Assembly: GCA_001775395.1 (NCBI GenBank)
Contig: MEWP01000033.1
Span: 19,674 to 51,921, forward strand
Length of the DNA stretch: 32,248 nt
Origin: a candidate division Zixibacteria bacterium RBG_16_53_22
Lineage (GTDB): Bacteria; Zixibacteria; MSB-5A5; UBA10806
Direction of reading: 5' to 3'
This document shows, in pieces, positions 1 to 7,404 of this stretch. Position numbers and translations under genes: made by a program. Each line of letters starts with the position of its first letter. The first letter of the stretch is position 1. The notes below the pieces were generated by a model. The model was not told where the DNA came from, ran no database searches, and was given only the letters and a program-made list of their open reading frames with translations.

Positions 1-1
1 G

Positions 2-773
<772 letters not shown>

Positions 774-797
774 TCGTGTCTTCTTCTATTTCTTGCA

Positions 798-847
798 GGT
801 TATGAGCCCGACCAGCTACTCCGGCGGCTGCCGGACTCCACCCCGCG
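798..847 (-). pseudogene. Partial copy of the initiator tRNA-Met (5' half)
   Basis: 24 bases upstream of the intact tRNA on the same strand lies a second copy of its 5' half. It has the acceptor 5' strand and following bases CGCGGGGTGGAG, then an altered D-arm, then GTAGCT and the anticodon arm up to CATAAC, where similarity stops. No T-arm or 3' acceptor strand follows. The D-arm is replaced by a perfect 6-bp hairpin (TCCGGC, loop AGCC, GCCGGA). It cannot form a tRNA. It may be the relic of an earlier recombination at this locus or a partial tandem duplication; which one cannot be told from this window. Confidence 0.75.
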
Positions 848-975
848 CCGAATTTTGGCGCATCGCCCATGGACCTGCGACAGAAGCCAAATATACCGCT
901 CACGCGTTTCATGTCAAGTCTATTCAGACTAATGCGGGAAAATTATCCACCCGGCTACAAATGCCCGAAATGAAC

Positions 976-1002
976 GCCGCCCGGAGATCGCCTCCAGGCG
1001 GC
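976..1002 (-). terminator. Hairpin downstream of norB, possible terminator
   Basis: An 11-bp stem with one G-U pair and a 5-base loop sits 23 bases past the norB stop. On the minus strand the bases after the stem are GTTCATTT, a poor U-tract, so this may be a weak terminator or an RNA-stabilising 3' hairpin. Confidence 0.45.
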
Positions 1003-1025
1003 AAAAAACCAATATAGCAGAGCGA

Positions 1026-2360
1026 TCAGGCAGTTTCCGGAGCAGCCGGGCGCATGCGCAGCAAGTCGTAGATAATGATAATCACGCCGATCAGGAAACA
1101 GACCCCGAAGAAGATCACGATTTTGAACCACAACTGCATTGTCAGTTGTGTGGTCATATATCCCATCCCCAGGAACCGCTCGAGATACGATTGAAGCACA
1201 CCGGCCACGCCAAATGCGAGCCCCATGAGGAACATGGCGATTCCCGTAATCCAGAATCCCCAATACCCCAGATTCTGATTGAAGCGTCCGATCCCCTTAA
1301 GACGCGGGAATGCGTAATAGAATATGGTTAAGTTCAGGAGGGCGTAAGCGCCGAAAAACGCCATGTGGCCATGAGAGACAGTCACCTGACTGCCATGAGT
1401 GTAATAGTTGATTTGCGGGAGGGTGTGCAGAAATCCCCAGAGGCCGGCGCCGATAAAGTGATAGATTGCCAACCCCACTGCCAAGGTCCAAACGATAGGA
1501 TTGGTAATCGGTTTCTGCCGTTCCTTCACATTGCGATAAGTATCCCACATCATGAAAATTATCGGGACAGGTTCCAGGGCGCTGAAAATTCCGCCAATCC
1601 ATAGCCAGTACCTGGGGGCGCCGAGCCAGTAATAATGGTGCCCGGTACCGGCGATACCGGTGAAAAGGAAAAGCCCAATCACAATATAGAGCCATTTCTC
1701 GACCACCTGACGGTTGACACCGGTGATCTGAAGCAATATCCAGGCAATGATAGCTCCGGTGACAAGCTCCCAGGCGCCCTCGACCCAGAGGTGGATCACC
1801 CACCACCAATAATACCAATCGATCGAGAGGTTCTTATAGAAAGGGATGCCGAATAGATAGAGGAGTGCAAGAAATATCAGGCCTCCCAGCAGCGTGCCCT
1901 GGATAACGGTCCAGTTTTTGGCGCGAATCATTGTTACGCCGACATTGAATAGAAATATCAGAGCTCCGACCACGATAACAAGATCGAGCTCAAAAGGTAT
2001 CTCGAGCAACGGTCGCCCCTGATTCCATCCGAACAAGAAGCCAACCAGGGCGGCAACACCGGCCCCGACCAGAAGTATGAGTTGAATATATGCCAATTTA
2101 GTGCTGAAAAGCTCGGAGCGGGTTTCCTCAGGCACCATGAAATATGTTCCGCCCATGAATCCCAGGAGCATCCAGAGCACCAGCAGATTGGTATGGAATG
2201 CCCTGGCCGTGGAAAACGGGAAAACATCGACAATACTCTGGGGCAGGCCAAAGGCGTAATTTATGGCCAGCCAGAGGCCCAAAATTACCTGTAAGGCAAA
2301 CAGGAACAGGGCCACCACGAAATATGGATAGGCTACCCTCTGTGAATTATATGCGATCAT
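1026..2360 (-). CDS. norB: Nitric oxide reductase, catalytic subunit B
   Basis: The product is the membrane catalytic subunit of a cytochrome c-type nitric oxide reductase, reducing 2 NO to N2O. It is a haem-copper oxidase family protein of about 444 residues with about 12 membrane spans. All diagnostic residues are seen (numbers from the GTG at 2363): the low-spin haem His in AFHTNLLV (57), the FeB ligand and glutamates in HLWVEGAWEL (His191, Glu195, Glu199), GTGHHYYW (His242/243), Glu264 in SALEP, and SHGHM (His331 and His333). The WVEGAWE and ALEP signatures separate NorB from cbb3 oxidase. I chose the ATG at 2360, which overlaps the norC stop as TGATG, with AGAGG 6 bases upstream; the GTG at 2363 is possible. 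It is translationally coupled to norC. No norD or norQ follow, as in many stand-alone NO-detoxifying systems. Confidence 0.95.
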   Translation of the reverse strand: MIAYNSQRVAYPYFVVALFLFALQVILGLWLAINYAFGLPQSIVDVFPFSTARAFHTNLLVLWMLLGFMGGTYFMVPEETRSELFSTKLAYIQLILLVGAGVAALVGFLFGWNQGRPLLEIPFELDLVIVVGALIFLFNVGVTMIRAKNWTVIQGTLLGGLIFLALLYLFGIPFYKNLSIDWYYWWWVIHLWVEGAWELVTGAIIAWILLQITGVNRQVVEKWLYIVIGLFLFTGIAGTGHHYYWLGAPRYWLWIGGIFSALEPVPIIFMMWDTYRNVKERQKPITNPIVWTLAVGLAIYHFIGAGLWGFLHTLPQINYYTHGSQVTVSHGHMAFFGAYALLNLTIFYYAFPRLKGIGRFNQNLGYWGFWITGIAMFLMGLAFGVAGVLQSYLERFLGMGYMTTQLTMQLWFKIVIFFGVCFLIGVIIIIYDLLRMRPAAPETA

Positions 2361-3067
2361 CACTCACCTCTTTGCTTGGCTAAGAATTCCGCCATGGCTT
2401 CGACATCGGATCGTGGCAAATCGAAGGCCGGCATATTGGCATTGGGATTGACAGACTGAGGACTCAAGATAATCTCCTCAATCGTCTTCTCTCCCAATCT
2501 CAGACCGACATCATCGAGAGCGGGGCCGCTATCACCGCCGGTTCCGGCCAATTTGTGGCAATCGAAACAGCCGTTTTCCTTGAACAGCGCGGCACCGGGA
2601 GTCAGCGTGGCCCCCCCCATCAATCGGCGGGCGCCGGCGGGAATCCGTTTCTTGGAATCCTGAGGAGGCCAGTCGTGGGTGTCGATATTGGAGACCCATT
2701 GGAAAAATGCCACCAAATTATCGATTTCCGGCTGGCTCAAATGTTGTTGCGGCATCCTGCGGAAAGAATTAGCGAAGAGCGAATCCGGCTTTGCCACCGC
2801 GGTCCGGATATAGGCCTCTCCTCGGCGCGAATAAACCCGGGTCAGATCTGGCGAGTAGTAACCGCCGAATCCGAGCATGGTGTGGCAATCATTGCAATTG
2901 TACCTCTGGAAGACCTTCTTGCCGGCCACGACCTGGTCGGTCAGCTGATCGGCATGCGTCAGGGCTTCCACTTGTCGATGGGTATCGACAGTGAGAACCA
3001 AAAATAATATGGCGGACGACAACGTGCCGCTATAAAAAATGATCCTGGCCGTCCTGGTGGTCATCAT
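2360..3067 (-). CDS. norC: Nitric oxide reductase subunit C with an added second cytochrome c domain
   Basis: This is the electron-donating subunit, anchored by one N-terminal membrane helix (about residues 8-27). Residues 45-135 are the usual NorC domain: haem-binding CNDCH (58-62), a NorC-like stretch GFGGYYSPDL, and a distal Met in RRMP (105). A second monohaem cytochrome c domain follows (about 150-235), with CFDCH (167-171) and a likely axial Met in NMPAF (212). Classical NorC is about 150 residues with one haem, so this protein of 235 residues is extended. AGGAGG at 3069-3074 is only one base from the ATG at 3067, so the second ATG (3064) may be the real start. It overlaps norB and has a good sigma-70-type promoter upstream. 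Confidence 0.92.
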   Translation of the reverse strand: MMTTRTARIIFYSGTLSSAILFLVLTVDTHRQVEALTHADQLTDQVVAGKKVFQRYNCNDCHTMLGFGGYYSPDLTRVYSRRGEAYIRTAVAKPDSLFANSFRRMPQQHLSQPEIDNLVAFFQWVSNIDTHDWPPQDSKKRIPAGARRLMGGATLTPGAALFKENGCFDCHKLAGTGGDSGPALDDVGLRLGEKTIEEIILSPQSVNPNANMPAFDLPRSDVEAMAEFLAKQRGE

Positions 3068-3121
3068 ACCTCCTTTGCCCGTTCACTCTTGCTATTGGAT
3101 TCTATTGATCTTGATGCGTGG

Positions 3122-3151
3122 ATTATATTTTCCAGAAAAGCGATCAGTCAA
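3122..3151 (-). promoter_or_regulatory. Promoter of norCB
   Basis: On the minus strand TTGACT (3151-3146) and a perfect TATAAT (3127-3122) are separated by 18 bases. Transcription would begin near 3115, giving a leader of about 48 bases before norC. The -35 element extends into TTGACTGAT, half of an Fnr-type site, but no matching second half is seen. Confidence 0.65.
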
Positions 3152-3180
3152 TTCTTTATTCTCCTTTTCACAAGCGTATG

Positions 3181-3585
3181 CTATGGGAAAAAGTATCTGA
3201 TGAACAGATCCGGGCGGCCGGATTTAATGAGTTTCATTCCGAAATAGCGCAATGCCAAATTAACAGTGACTCTGTATTCACCGGCATAGCACGGGCGCCT
3301 GCAATGTTTGCCACCGGGCATGGTCTCGAATGGGCAATTAGCAAGCCTGGCCCGGCCGTGTGTCAGCAGCCTCGAGCATTTTTGGCACAGGACACCGGGA
3401 TCGATAAGGAGGCTGTTCAGAATGCCTCGAAATGCGGGTTGGGCCTTGACTCGGCCGTCACGATGGTCGGCGCCGTGGATTCCGACCATGCCGATCAGCG
3501 CGACAGCCTCTTTCTGCTTTTTTCCGCTGAATATCGACGTCAGGCAATAAAAAAACCCCGGCATAGACCGGAGGCATTGACTCAA
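3181..3585 (-). CDS. YgbA-family protein (nitrous oxide-stimulated promoter family)
   Basis: The protein matches the small cysteine-rich YgbA_NO family, members of which are NO-inducible in enterobacteria. Visible landmarks are LCQKC (Cys67, Cys70), ANCPF (Cys84), KHCRRPCY (Cys95, Cys99) and the C-terminal LRYFGMKLI segment; the five cysteines suggest metal or cluster binding (inference). The biochemical role of the family is not established. The start is uncertain. The ATG at 3585 lies within the Fnr-type box and ahead of a terminator-like hairpin, whereas a promoter driven by that box would start near 3542, beyond which the first ATG is 3489. That later start would remove a conserved N-terminal helix. 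It sits between the Crp/Fnr gene and norC on the same strand. Confidence 0.75.
   Translation of the reverse strand: MSQCLRSMPGFFYCLTSIFSGKKQKEAVALIGMVGIHGADHRDGRVKAQPAFRGILNSLLIDPGVLCQKCSRLLTHGRARLANCPFETMPGGKHCRRPCYAGEYRVTVNLALRYFGMKLIKSGRPDLFIRYFFP
3549..3573 (-). terminator. Terminator-like hairpin after the Crp/Fnr gene
   Basis: On the minus strand CTCCGG and CCGGGG pair over a 6-base loop and are followed by seven T (3555-3549). It would end the Crp/Fnr transcript and lies immediately downstream of the Fnr-type box, before the likely ygbA start point. Confidence 0.65.
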
Positions 3586-3590
3586 GTCAA
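3577..3590. promoter_or_regulatory. Fnr/Dnr/NnrR-type operator, perfect palindrome
   Basis: TTGACTCAAGTCAA is TTGAC-N4-GTCAA, an exact inverted repeat fitting the TTG-N8-CAA consensus of Fnr, Dnr and NnrR regulators. It lies 12 bases after the stop of the local Crp/Fnr gene and upstream of the ygbA coding region. A class II position (-41.5) would put the minus-strand start point near 3542. Confidence 0.7.
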
Positions 3591-3602
3591 TTCCGATGGC
3601 TA

Positions 3603-4289
3603 TTAATCGGGGCTGGCGGCGACCTCCTCCAGAAGCTGGCGATCGTTGATATGGATTTTGGTCTCAATCTCCCTGATAAGGCCATTGGCTTTCAGCTTGG
3701 CCAGCGCTCGCGATAGAGTCTCCGGCACCGTGCCCAAAAATGAGGCGAGCTCCGACTTGGGTATGTTCAGTGCTATATCACAATTGCTATCGGCATGTTC
3801 AAGAAGATACTCGGCGAGACGGGGCACGACCCCCATCAGGGAAAGCTGCTCGATCTTGCCGGCGAAAAGCCTGAGGCGTTCGGCCATCTGGGCGATCATG
3901 TTGAGCGCCACCTGGGGATGGTGCTCGACAAACTTCAGGAATCTGTTCTTGTCGATCACGACGATTTCGGAAGCGTCCAGAGCGGAACAATATGCCGGAT
4001 AACGCTTGTCGGCAAAGAGGGCGGCCTCGGCGAATGAGGTTCCCGGCATGGGGGTGACAAGTGTCTGCTCTCGTCCGTGGGCGGACAACTTATAGACACG
4101 CATGCGACCGCTGGCCAGAACGAAAAAGGACTGGGCCAGGTCGCCCTGCGAAAATAGCAACTGCCCTTTATCGAGCCGCCGGATCTCGGCTATTGCGCCT
4201 ATCTCCTCGATCTCGCCTTTTTTCAGACCCGCAAAAAGGGGGCAGACCTGGAGGATATTAGTTATTCTTTGATGGTCATTTCTGGTCAT
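3603..4289 (-). CDS. Crp/Fnr-family transcription regulator, probably NO-responsive
   Basis: The protein of 228 residues has an N-terminal cyclic-nucleotide-binding-like beta-barrel (GQLLFSQGDLAQSFFVLASGRMRVY), a long dimerisation helix and a C-terminal winged helix (LASFLGTVPETLSRALAKLKANGLI). The recognition helix residues E-xx-SR match the Fnr/Dnr pattern that reads TTGA half-sites, in agreement with the TTGAC-N4-GTCAA box just downstream of the gene. It lacks the N-terminal cysteine cluster of Fnr, so it is not an O2-sensing Fe-S Fnr. Next to norCB and ygbA, a Dnr/NnrR-type NO response is the most likely role (inference from context). The ATG at 4289 gives the usual family length but has a weak ribosome site; an in-frame TTG at 4340 would add 17 residues. 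Confidence 0.88.
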   Translation of the reverse strand: MTRNDHQRITNILQVCPLFAGLKKGEIEEIGAIAEIRRLDKGQLLFSQGDLAQSFFVLASGRMRVYKLSAHGREQTLVTPMPGTSFAEAALFADKRYPAYCSALDASEIVVIDKNRFLKFVEHHPQVALNMIAQMAERLRLFAGKIEQLSLMGVVPRLAEYLLEHADSNCDIALNIPKSELASFLGTVPETLSRALAKLKANGLIREIETKIHINDRQLLEEVAASPD

Positions 4290-4405
4290 TGTATCGTCAC
4301 AGATTCCGACTGATATGGTCTGCCATACCTCCAAATTCAAGCCCCTGTCGTGGAGCCATAATTCGCGTCTGGGACCCGGAGCGGATCATCTGCCGGCCGA
4401 CAGCA

Positions 4406-4645
4406 TTAATCGTCGGTATCCCGGACGGCCACGACACGCTTGACCTCAGGGATTCGCTGCTTAACGACTCGCTCGACACCCATCTGAAGTGTCATCTGGG
4501 ACATGGGGCATCCTTGGCAAGCTCCGGTCAACCTTACTTTGACAATGCCCTCATCCTCGATAATATCAACCAATTCGATATCGCCACCATCGGCCTGAAG
4601 GGCGGCGCGCACCGATTTCAGAACCTCAATTACCTTTTCCCTCAC
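4406..4645 (-). CDS. NifU C-terminal-like Fe-S cluster scaffold protein
   Basis: This small protein of 79 residues is a stand-alone Nfu domain. It starts with the typical helix REKVIEVLKSVRAALQADGGDIELVDI and carries the cluster-holding CxxC in GACQGCPM (Cys43, Cys46). Nfu proteins hold a 4Fe-4S cluster at a dimer interface and pass it to target enzymes. The start is a GTG at 4645 with AGGAG 7 bases upstream (4653-4657). It lies 116 bases ahead of the Crp/Fnr gene on the same strand, so the two may share a transcript. NO destroys Fe-S clusters, so a place beside an NO-defence set is plausible but not proof of a functional link. Confidence 0.9.
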   Translation of the reverse strand: MREKVIEVLKSVRAALQADGGDIELVDIIEDEGIVKVRLTGACQGCPMSQMTLQMGVERVVKQRIPEVKRVVAVRDTDD

Positions 4646-4992
4646 CTAAGCACTCCTTGAAAATTAATGAACACTTAATACCGCGTGCAACTATCGCCGG
4701 ATCCCCTGAATAGATAATATAAACAATGGCAAATTGAGGGCAAGCAAATTGCCGGTCCGCCCGGCCGGCAGAGAGGCGGCAAATCAGGAAAATGATGGGG
4801 CAAAAATCACCGGGGTCGATTCGATGAATCCCCGATTGCTGGCAGGCGTTATACACGCTGAGCGACCAGATAGTCATGGGAATGAACTGGTCGGCATTGT
4901 AGTGGTGGAACTTATTTTACATTATAATTTTAGAAAATCGACGAAATTGCCGGACATAGGCCAAAACAGGAAAAATTACTAATATTTTTTCC
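4646..4992. other. Intergenic stretch between divergent nfu-like gene and rex
   Basis: No convincing gene was found. It must contain the nfu-like promoter on the minus strand and ends at the rex promoter. A hairpin is present at 4811-4833 (CGGGG and CCCCG outside ATTC and GAAT, with a 3-base bulge). A GC-rich inverted segment lies near 4750-4770. The function of both is unknown. Confidence 0.5.
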
Positions 4993-5022
4993 TTGACTGA
5001 ACCTTGGTGTCTTGCGTAAATT
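4993..5022 (+). promoter_or_regulatory. Promoter of rex
   Basis: TTGACT (4993-4998) and TAAATT (5017-5022) are spaced 18 bases apart. The predicted start near 5029 falls in the Rex operator, so Rex binding would block initiation. Confidence 0.6.
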
Positions 5023-5027
5023 AATTA

Positions 5028-5045
5028 TTGTGAATGAATTCACAT
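5028..5045. promoter_or_regulatory. Rex operator (autoregulatory)
   Basis: TTGTGAATGAATTCACAT matches the Rex consensus TTGTGAA-N4-TTCACAA with a single mismatch at the last positions. It lies between the rex -10 element and the rex start codon, which points to autorepression released by high NADH. Confidence 0.8.
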
Positions 5046-5069
5046 TAATTTTAAAATGGGAGTATAGAT

Positions 5070-5723
5070 TTGGCCAGAAGAATTTCGCGTAAGATTTCCA
5101 ATTCGACAATACACAGGTTGTCTATCTATTACAGGGCGCTGATGGGGCTGGAGCGTGAGGGATATGACACCATATCGTCGAAAGAGTTGGCCAAGCGTGA
5201 GAAGCTCACGCCCGCCCAGGTCAGAAAGGACCTATCGTTTTTTGGCAGCTTTGGCACCCGGGGCCTGGGTTATCCGGTCAAGGAGCTAAAGCAGAGGATC
5301 GCCGAAATTCTCGGCCTGAACAGGCTGTGGAATGTAGCCATGGTGGGAGTCGGCAATGTCGGATCGGCGCTGGTCAGCTATAAGGAGTTTGCCCGCCAGG
5401 GATTCATAATTAAGTTGTTGTTCGACAACGACCAGCGCAAGATCGGCTCTAATCATAAAGGGATAATCATCTCCGACATAGCCAATATGAAGTCGCAACT
5501 AAAGGAAAACGAAATAACGATCGTGATTCTGACCGTGCCGGCCTCGGCGGCGCAAAAGGTTTGTGACGACATAGTTGAGGCTGGGGTCAAGGCGATTCTG
5601 AATTTCGCGCCGGTTAGCCTGAAGGTACCCGATGATGTCAATTTGCTTAACGAAAACATGGCCATAGAGCTTGAGCACCTGTCGTTTTCGCTGACCAATC
5701 GCAACATGGTGATGTTCGACTAA
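5070..5723 (+). CDS. rex: Redox-sensing transcriptional repressor Rex
   Basis: Rex binds DNA when the NADH/NAD+ ratio is low and is released by NADH, controlling respiration and fermentation genes. The protein of 217 residues shows the N-terminal winged helix (AQVRKDLSFFGSFGTRGLGY, about 49-68), the Rossmann nucleotide loop GVGNVG (93-98) and the C-terminal domain-swapped helix. Length and order match the family. The start is a TTG at 5070, preceded by GGGAG at 5058-5062; no better ATG exists near the conserved N-terminus. It stands alone on the plus strand, divergent from the NO-defence genes, with its own promoter and Rex operator. NorCB could be part of the same redox regulation, but no Rex site was seen at norC. 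Confidence 0.95.
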   Translation: MARRISRKISNSTIHRLSIYYRALMGLEREGYDTISSKELAKREKLTPAQVRKDLSFFGSFGTRGLGYPVKELKQRIAEILGLNRLWNVAMVGVGNVGSALVSYKEFARQGFIIKLLFDNDQRKIGSNHKGIIISDIANMKSQLKENEITIVILTVPASAAQKVCDDIVEAGVKAILNFAPVSLKVPDDVNLLNENMAIELEHLSFSLTNRNMVMFD

Positions 5724-5806
5724 GAGATGCGCTGCAACTTAAACTCGACGCGCCTGGCAAGTTGTTATTCAAAAATATAAAAATGTCGGAAATTTCTATT
5801 TTTCAC

Positions 5807-5835
5807 TTGACATCGATTACATCGGCGCCGATATT
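5807..5835 (+). promoter_or_regulatory. Possible promoter of the secreted protein gene
   Basis: A perfect TTGACA (5807-5812) is followed after 17 bases by GATATT (5830-5835), four of six matching TATAAT. The start point would fall about 5842, leaving almost no leader before the ATG at 5845. The -10 match is modest. Confidence 0.4.
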
Positions 5836-5844
5836 GATTAATGT

Positions 5845-6261
5845 ATGATTAGGTCCCTGTACTTTAGGCTGCTGATACCGGTAATTTTCTTCATCGTCAT
5901 AGGCAACGGAGTTGAGGCCCAAGTCGTATTAGGGACGGCCTGTGAGCCGTACGGCTCCGTCACTATCGAGGGCCAGCCGGCCGCCAATAATCTCTTGGTT
6001 ATCGCCTATGTTGGAGACGTGGAACTGGCGCGGACACACACGTTTGGCGGCCAGTATTCGCTGGTTATTCCTCTGGACGATCCGGCGACACCTCATCGCG
6101 ACGGTTACCGGGCCGGCGAAATTATAAGTATCCGGATCAACGGCAGCCCGGCGACGCCATCATTCGAGGCTTTCCAGGGGCGACAGCGGCGGGATATCGA
6201 GGTGGCGACATTGTCGATCAGAATCGAGACCTGGGGCCGGATCAAGGCGCTGTTTAGGTAA
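5845..6261 (+). CDS. Secreted protein of unknown function
   Basis: The product of 138 residues has a clear N-terminal signal peptide (RSLYFRLLIPVIFFIVIGNG, likely cleaved after VEA at about residue 25). The mature part has one cysteine (about residue 33) and a beta-rich pattern: GSVTIEGQPA, then a GGQYSLVIPL strand and a GEIISIRINGSPA segment. This resembles small carboxypeptidase-regulatory or Ig-like beta-sandwich domains found in envelope proteins (resemblance only). No catalytic motif is seen. There is no clear ribosome site before the ATG. Neighbours are rex upstream and a STAS gene 247 bases downstream, which give no functional clue. 6262-6508 holds only a short hairpin (CCGCGC/GCGCGG near 6422-6438). 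Confidence 0.65.
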   Translation: MIRSLYFRLLIPVIFFIVIGNGVEAQVVLGTACEPYGSVTIEGQPAANNLLVIAYVGDVELARTHTFGGQYSLVIPLDDPATPHRDGYRAGEIISIRINGSPATPSFEAFQGRQRRDIEVATLSIRIETWGRIKALFR

Positions 6262-6508
6262 ATAGAAGCCAGCTTCATTAGCATCAAATCGACCATCAGA
6301 AGCTATTCATCTGTGAGATATGCCATCAATTGAACGGGCCTTTTATTATCTTGCCATTTGGGGCAAAATCGATTACAAATAAGGGGTGAAAATACCAATC
6401 CAGGCGTAAAAAAGGCGGATATCCGCGCATTGGGCGCGGAATCGGCGAGACGGCAACAGCATATAGGAATCTTTTCAATATTCAATATCGTAGATTAGGG
6501 AGGAAGTA

Positions 6509-6847
6509 ATGAAGCTGACCAGTCGCGAGGAAAACGGTGTAGTCATTCTGGAACCCAAGGGTAAAATCATGGGCGGGCCCGATGCCACGATGCTGCATGA
6601 CTTCTTGCACGACCTCATAAATCAGAACAAGAAGAAGGTCGTGATCGACCTGTCCAAAGTGGAATGGATGAACTCCACCGGTTTGGGAATACTCATCTCC
6701 GGCCTGACCACACTGCGCAACAACGGCGGCGAACTGAAGCTGGCTAGCGTGACTGAGAAGATCGAGTCGCTTCTGACGATAACCAAGCTCATCACGGTCT
6801 TCGAGAATTACGACAAGGTCGAGGAGGCGGTGAAGAGTTTTTCATGA
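6509..6847 (+). CDS. STAS-domain anti-sigma factor antagonist (RsbV/SpoIIAA type)
   Basis: The single STAS domain of 112 residues has the standard order: strand VVILEPKGKIMG, helix, strand KKVVIDLSKVEWMNSTGLG and the C-terminal helix. The phosphorylation loop reads MNSTGLG; the usual DSSGLG serine position is taken by Thr57, with Ser56 beside it. In partner switching the unphosphorylated antagonist sequesters the kinase/anti-sigma factor and frees its target. AGGGAGGAAG precedes the ATG. The partner kinase gene follows after a strong terminator, and the SpoIIE phosphatase follows that. No sigma factor gene is in the window, so the output may be elsewhere or not transcriptional. Confidence 0.92.
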   Translation: MKLTSREENGVVILEPKGKIMGGPDATMLHDFLHDLINQNKKKVVIDLSKVEWMNSTGLGILISGLTTLRNNGGELKLASVTEKIESLLTITKLITVFENYDKVEEAVKSFS

Positions 6848-6908
6848 GCAACCCTGATGAGAAGTTGGGGCAAATCATCATGATTGAAAATTAGCCCTCG
6901 GGGGCACG

Positions 6909-6936
6909 GGTGGGTCGATTTGGTCCCACCTTTTTT
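6909..6936 (+). terminator. Rho-independent terminator between the antagonist and kinase genes
   Basis: GGTGGG (6909-6914) and CCCACC (6925-6930) form a perfect stem with a 10-base loop, followed by six T (6931-6936). It lies between two genes of one functional set, so it may end the STAS transcript or work as partial readthrough to keep kinase lower than antagonist. Confidence 0.8.
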
Positions 6937-6962
6937 ATTAAATAGCCTTAAAGGGAAAGCAA

Positions 6963-7385
6963 ATGGGCGAAATCGAAAGAACCAGCGATACCATCAGAAT
7001 CCCCAGCTCGACCGACCATATTGCGGTAGTCGACGAGTTCCTCGAGGAGTGGTTGAGAATAAGACGGGTCCCCGAGGATACCATAGCAGATCTCGCCATC
7101 GCTATAACCGAGCTTGTCAATAATGCCATAAAGCATGGCAATAAGAAGAACCAGGCCAAGAAAGTGACAATCCGCCTGTTTATGGAAAATGGCGAGGCCG
7201 GGGCCACGATCGCCGACGAGGGGACCGGATTCGATCCGGGCGCCATCCCCGACCCAGTGGCCGAGGAAAATCTTATGAAGGAGATCGGGCGGGGTATTTT
7301 CATAGTCAGATCACTCATGGATGAAGTGGAGTTCAGCTTTCCTCCGGAGGGAGGCACGAAAGTAACCATTACGAAAAGGCTTTAA
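6963..7385 (+). CDS. Serine kinase / anti-sigma factor (RsbW/SpoIIAB type)
   Basis: The protein of 140 residues is a GHKL-type ATPase of the anti-sigma kinase family. It has the N-box ELVNNAIKHGN (about 50-60, catalytic Glu50 and Mg-binding Asn53/54), the G1 box DEGTGFDP (85-92) and the G2 box GRGIFIV (109-115). It would phosphorylate the STAS protein and bind a sigma factor or other partner. AAAGGG at 6951-6956 precedes the ATG. The phosphatase gene follows 19 bases later and is probably co-transcribed. The target is not in the window. Confidence 0.92.
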   Translation: MGEIERTSDTIRIPSSTDHIAVVDEFLEEWLRIRRVPEDTIADLAIAITELVNNAIKHGNKKNQAKKVTIRLFMENGEAGATIADEGTGFDPGAIPDPVAEENLMKEIGRGIFIVRSLMDEVEFSFPPEGGTKVTITKRL

Positions 7386-7404
7386 CAATTTCGGATAGAA
7401 CGCT

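Noticed and set aside
1026-2360. cbb3-type cytochrome oxidase subunit I
   Set aside because: WVEGAWE glutamates, the ALEP motif and the neighbouring NorC identify it as NorB.
3118-3606. Plus-strand frame of 162 codons between norC and the Crp/Fnr gene
   Set aside because: The minus strand encodes the YgbA-family cysteine motifs, and the plus frame has none.
4734-4747. TTG-N8-CAA site upstream of the nfu-like gene
   Set aside because: Only the outer three bases match; the inner bases are not palindromic, so chance is likely.
4626-4877. Minus-strand frame upstream of the nfu-like gene
   Set aside because: It overlaps the nfu-like start and ribosome site and has no family features.
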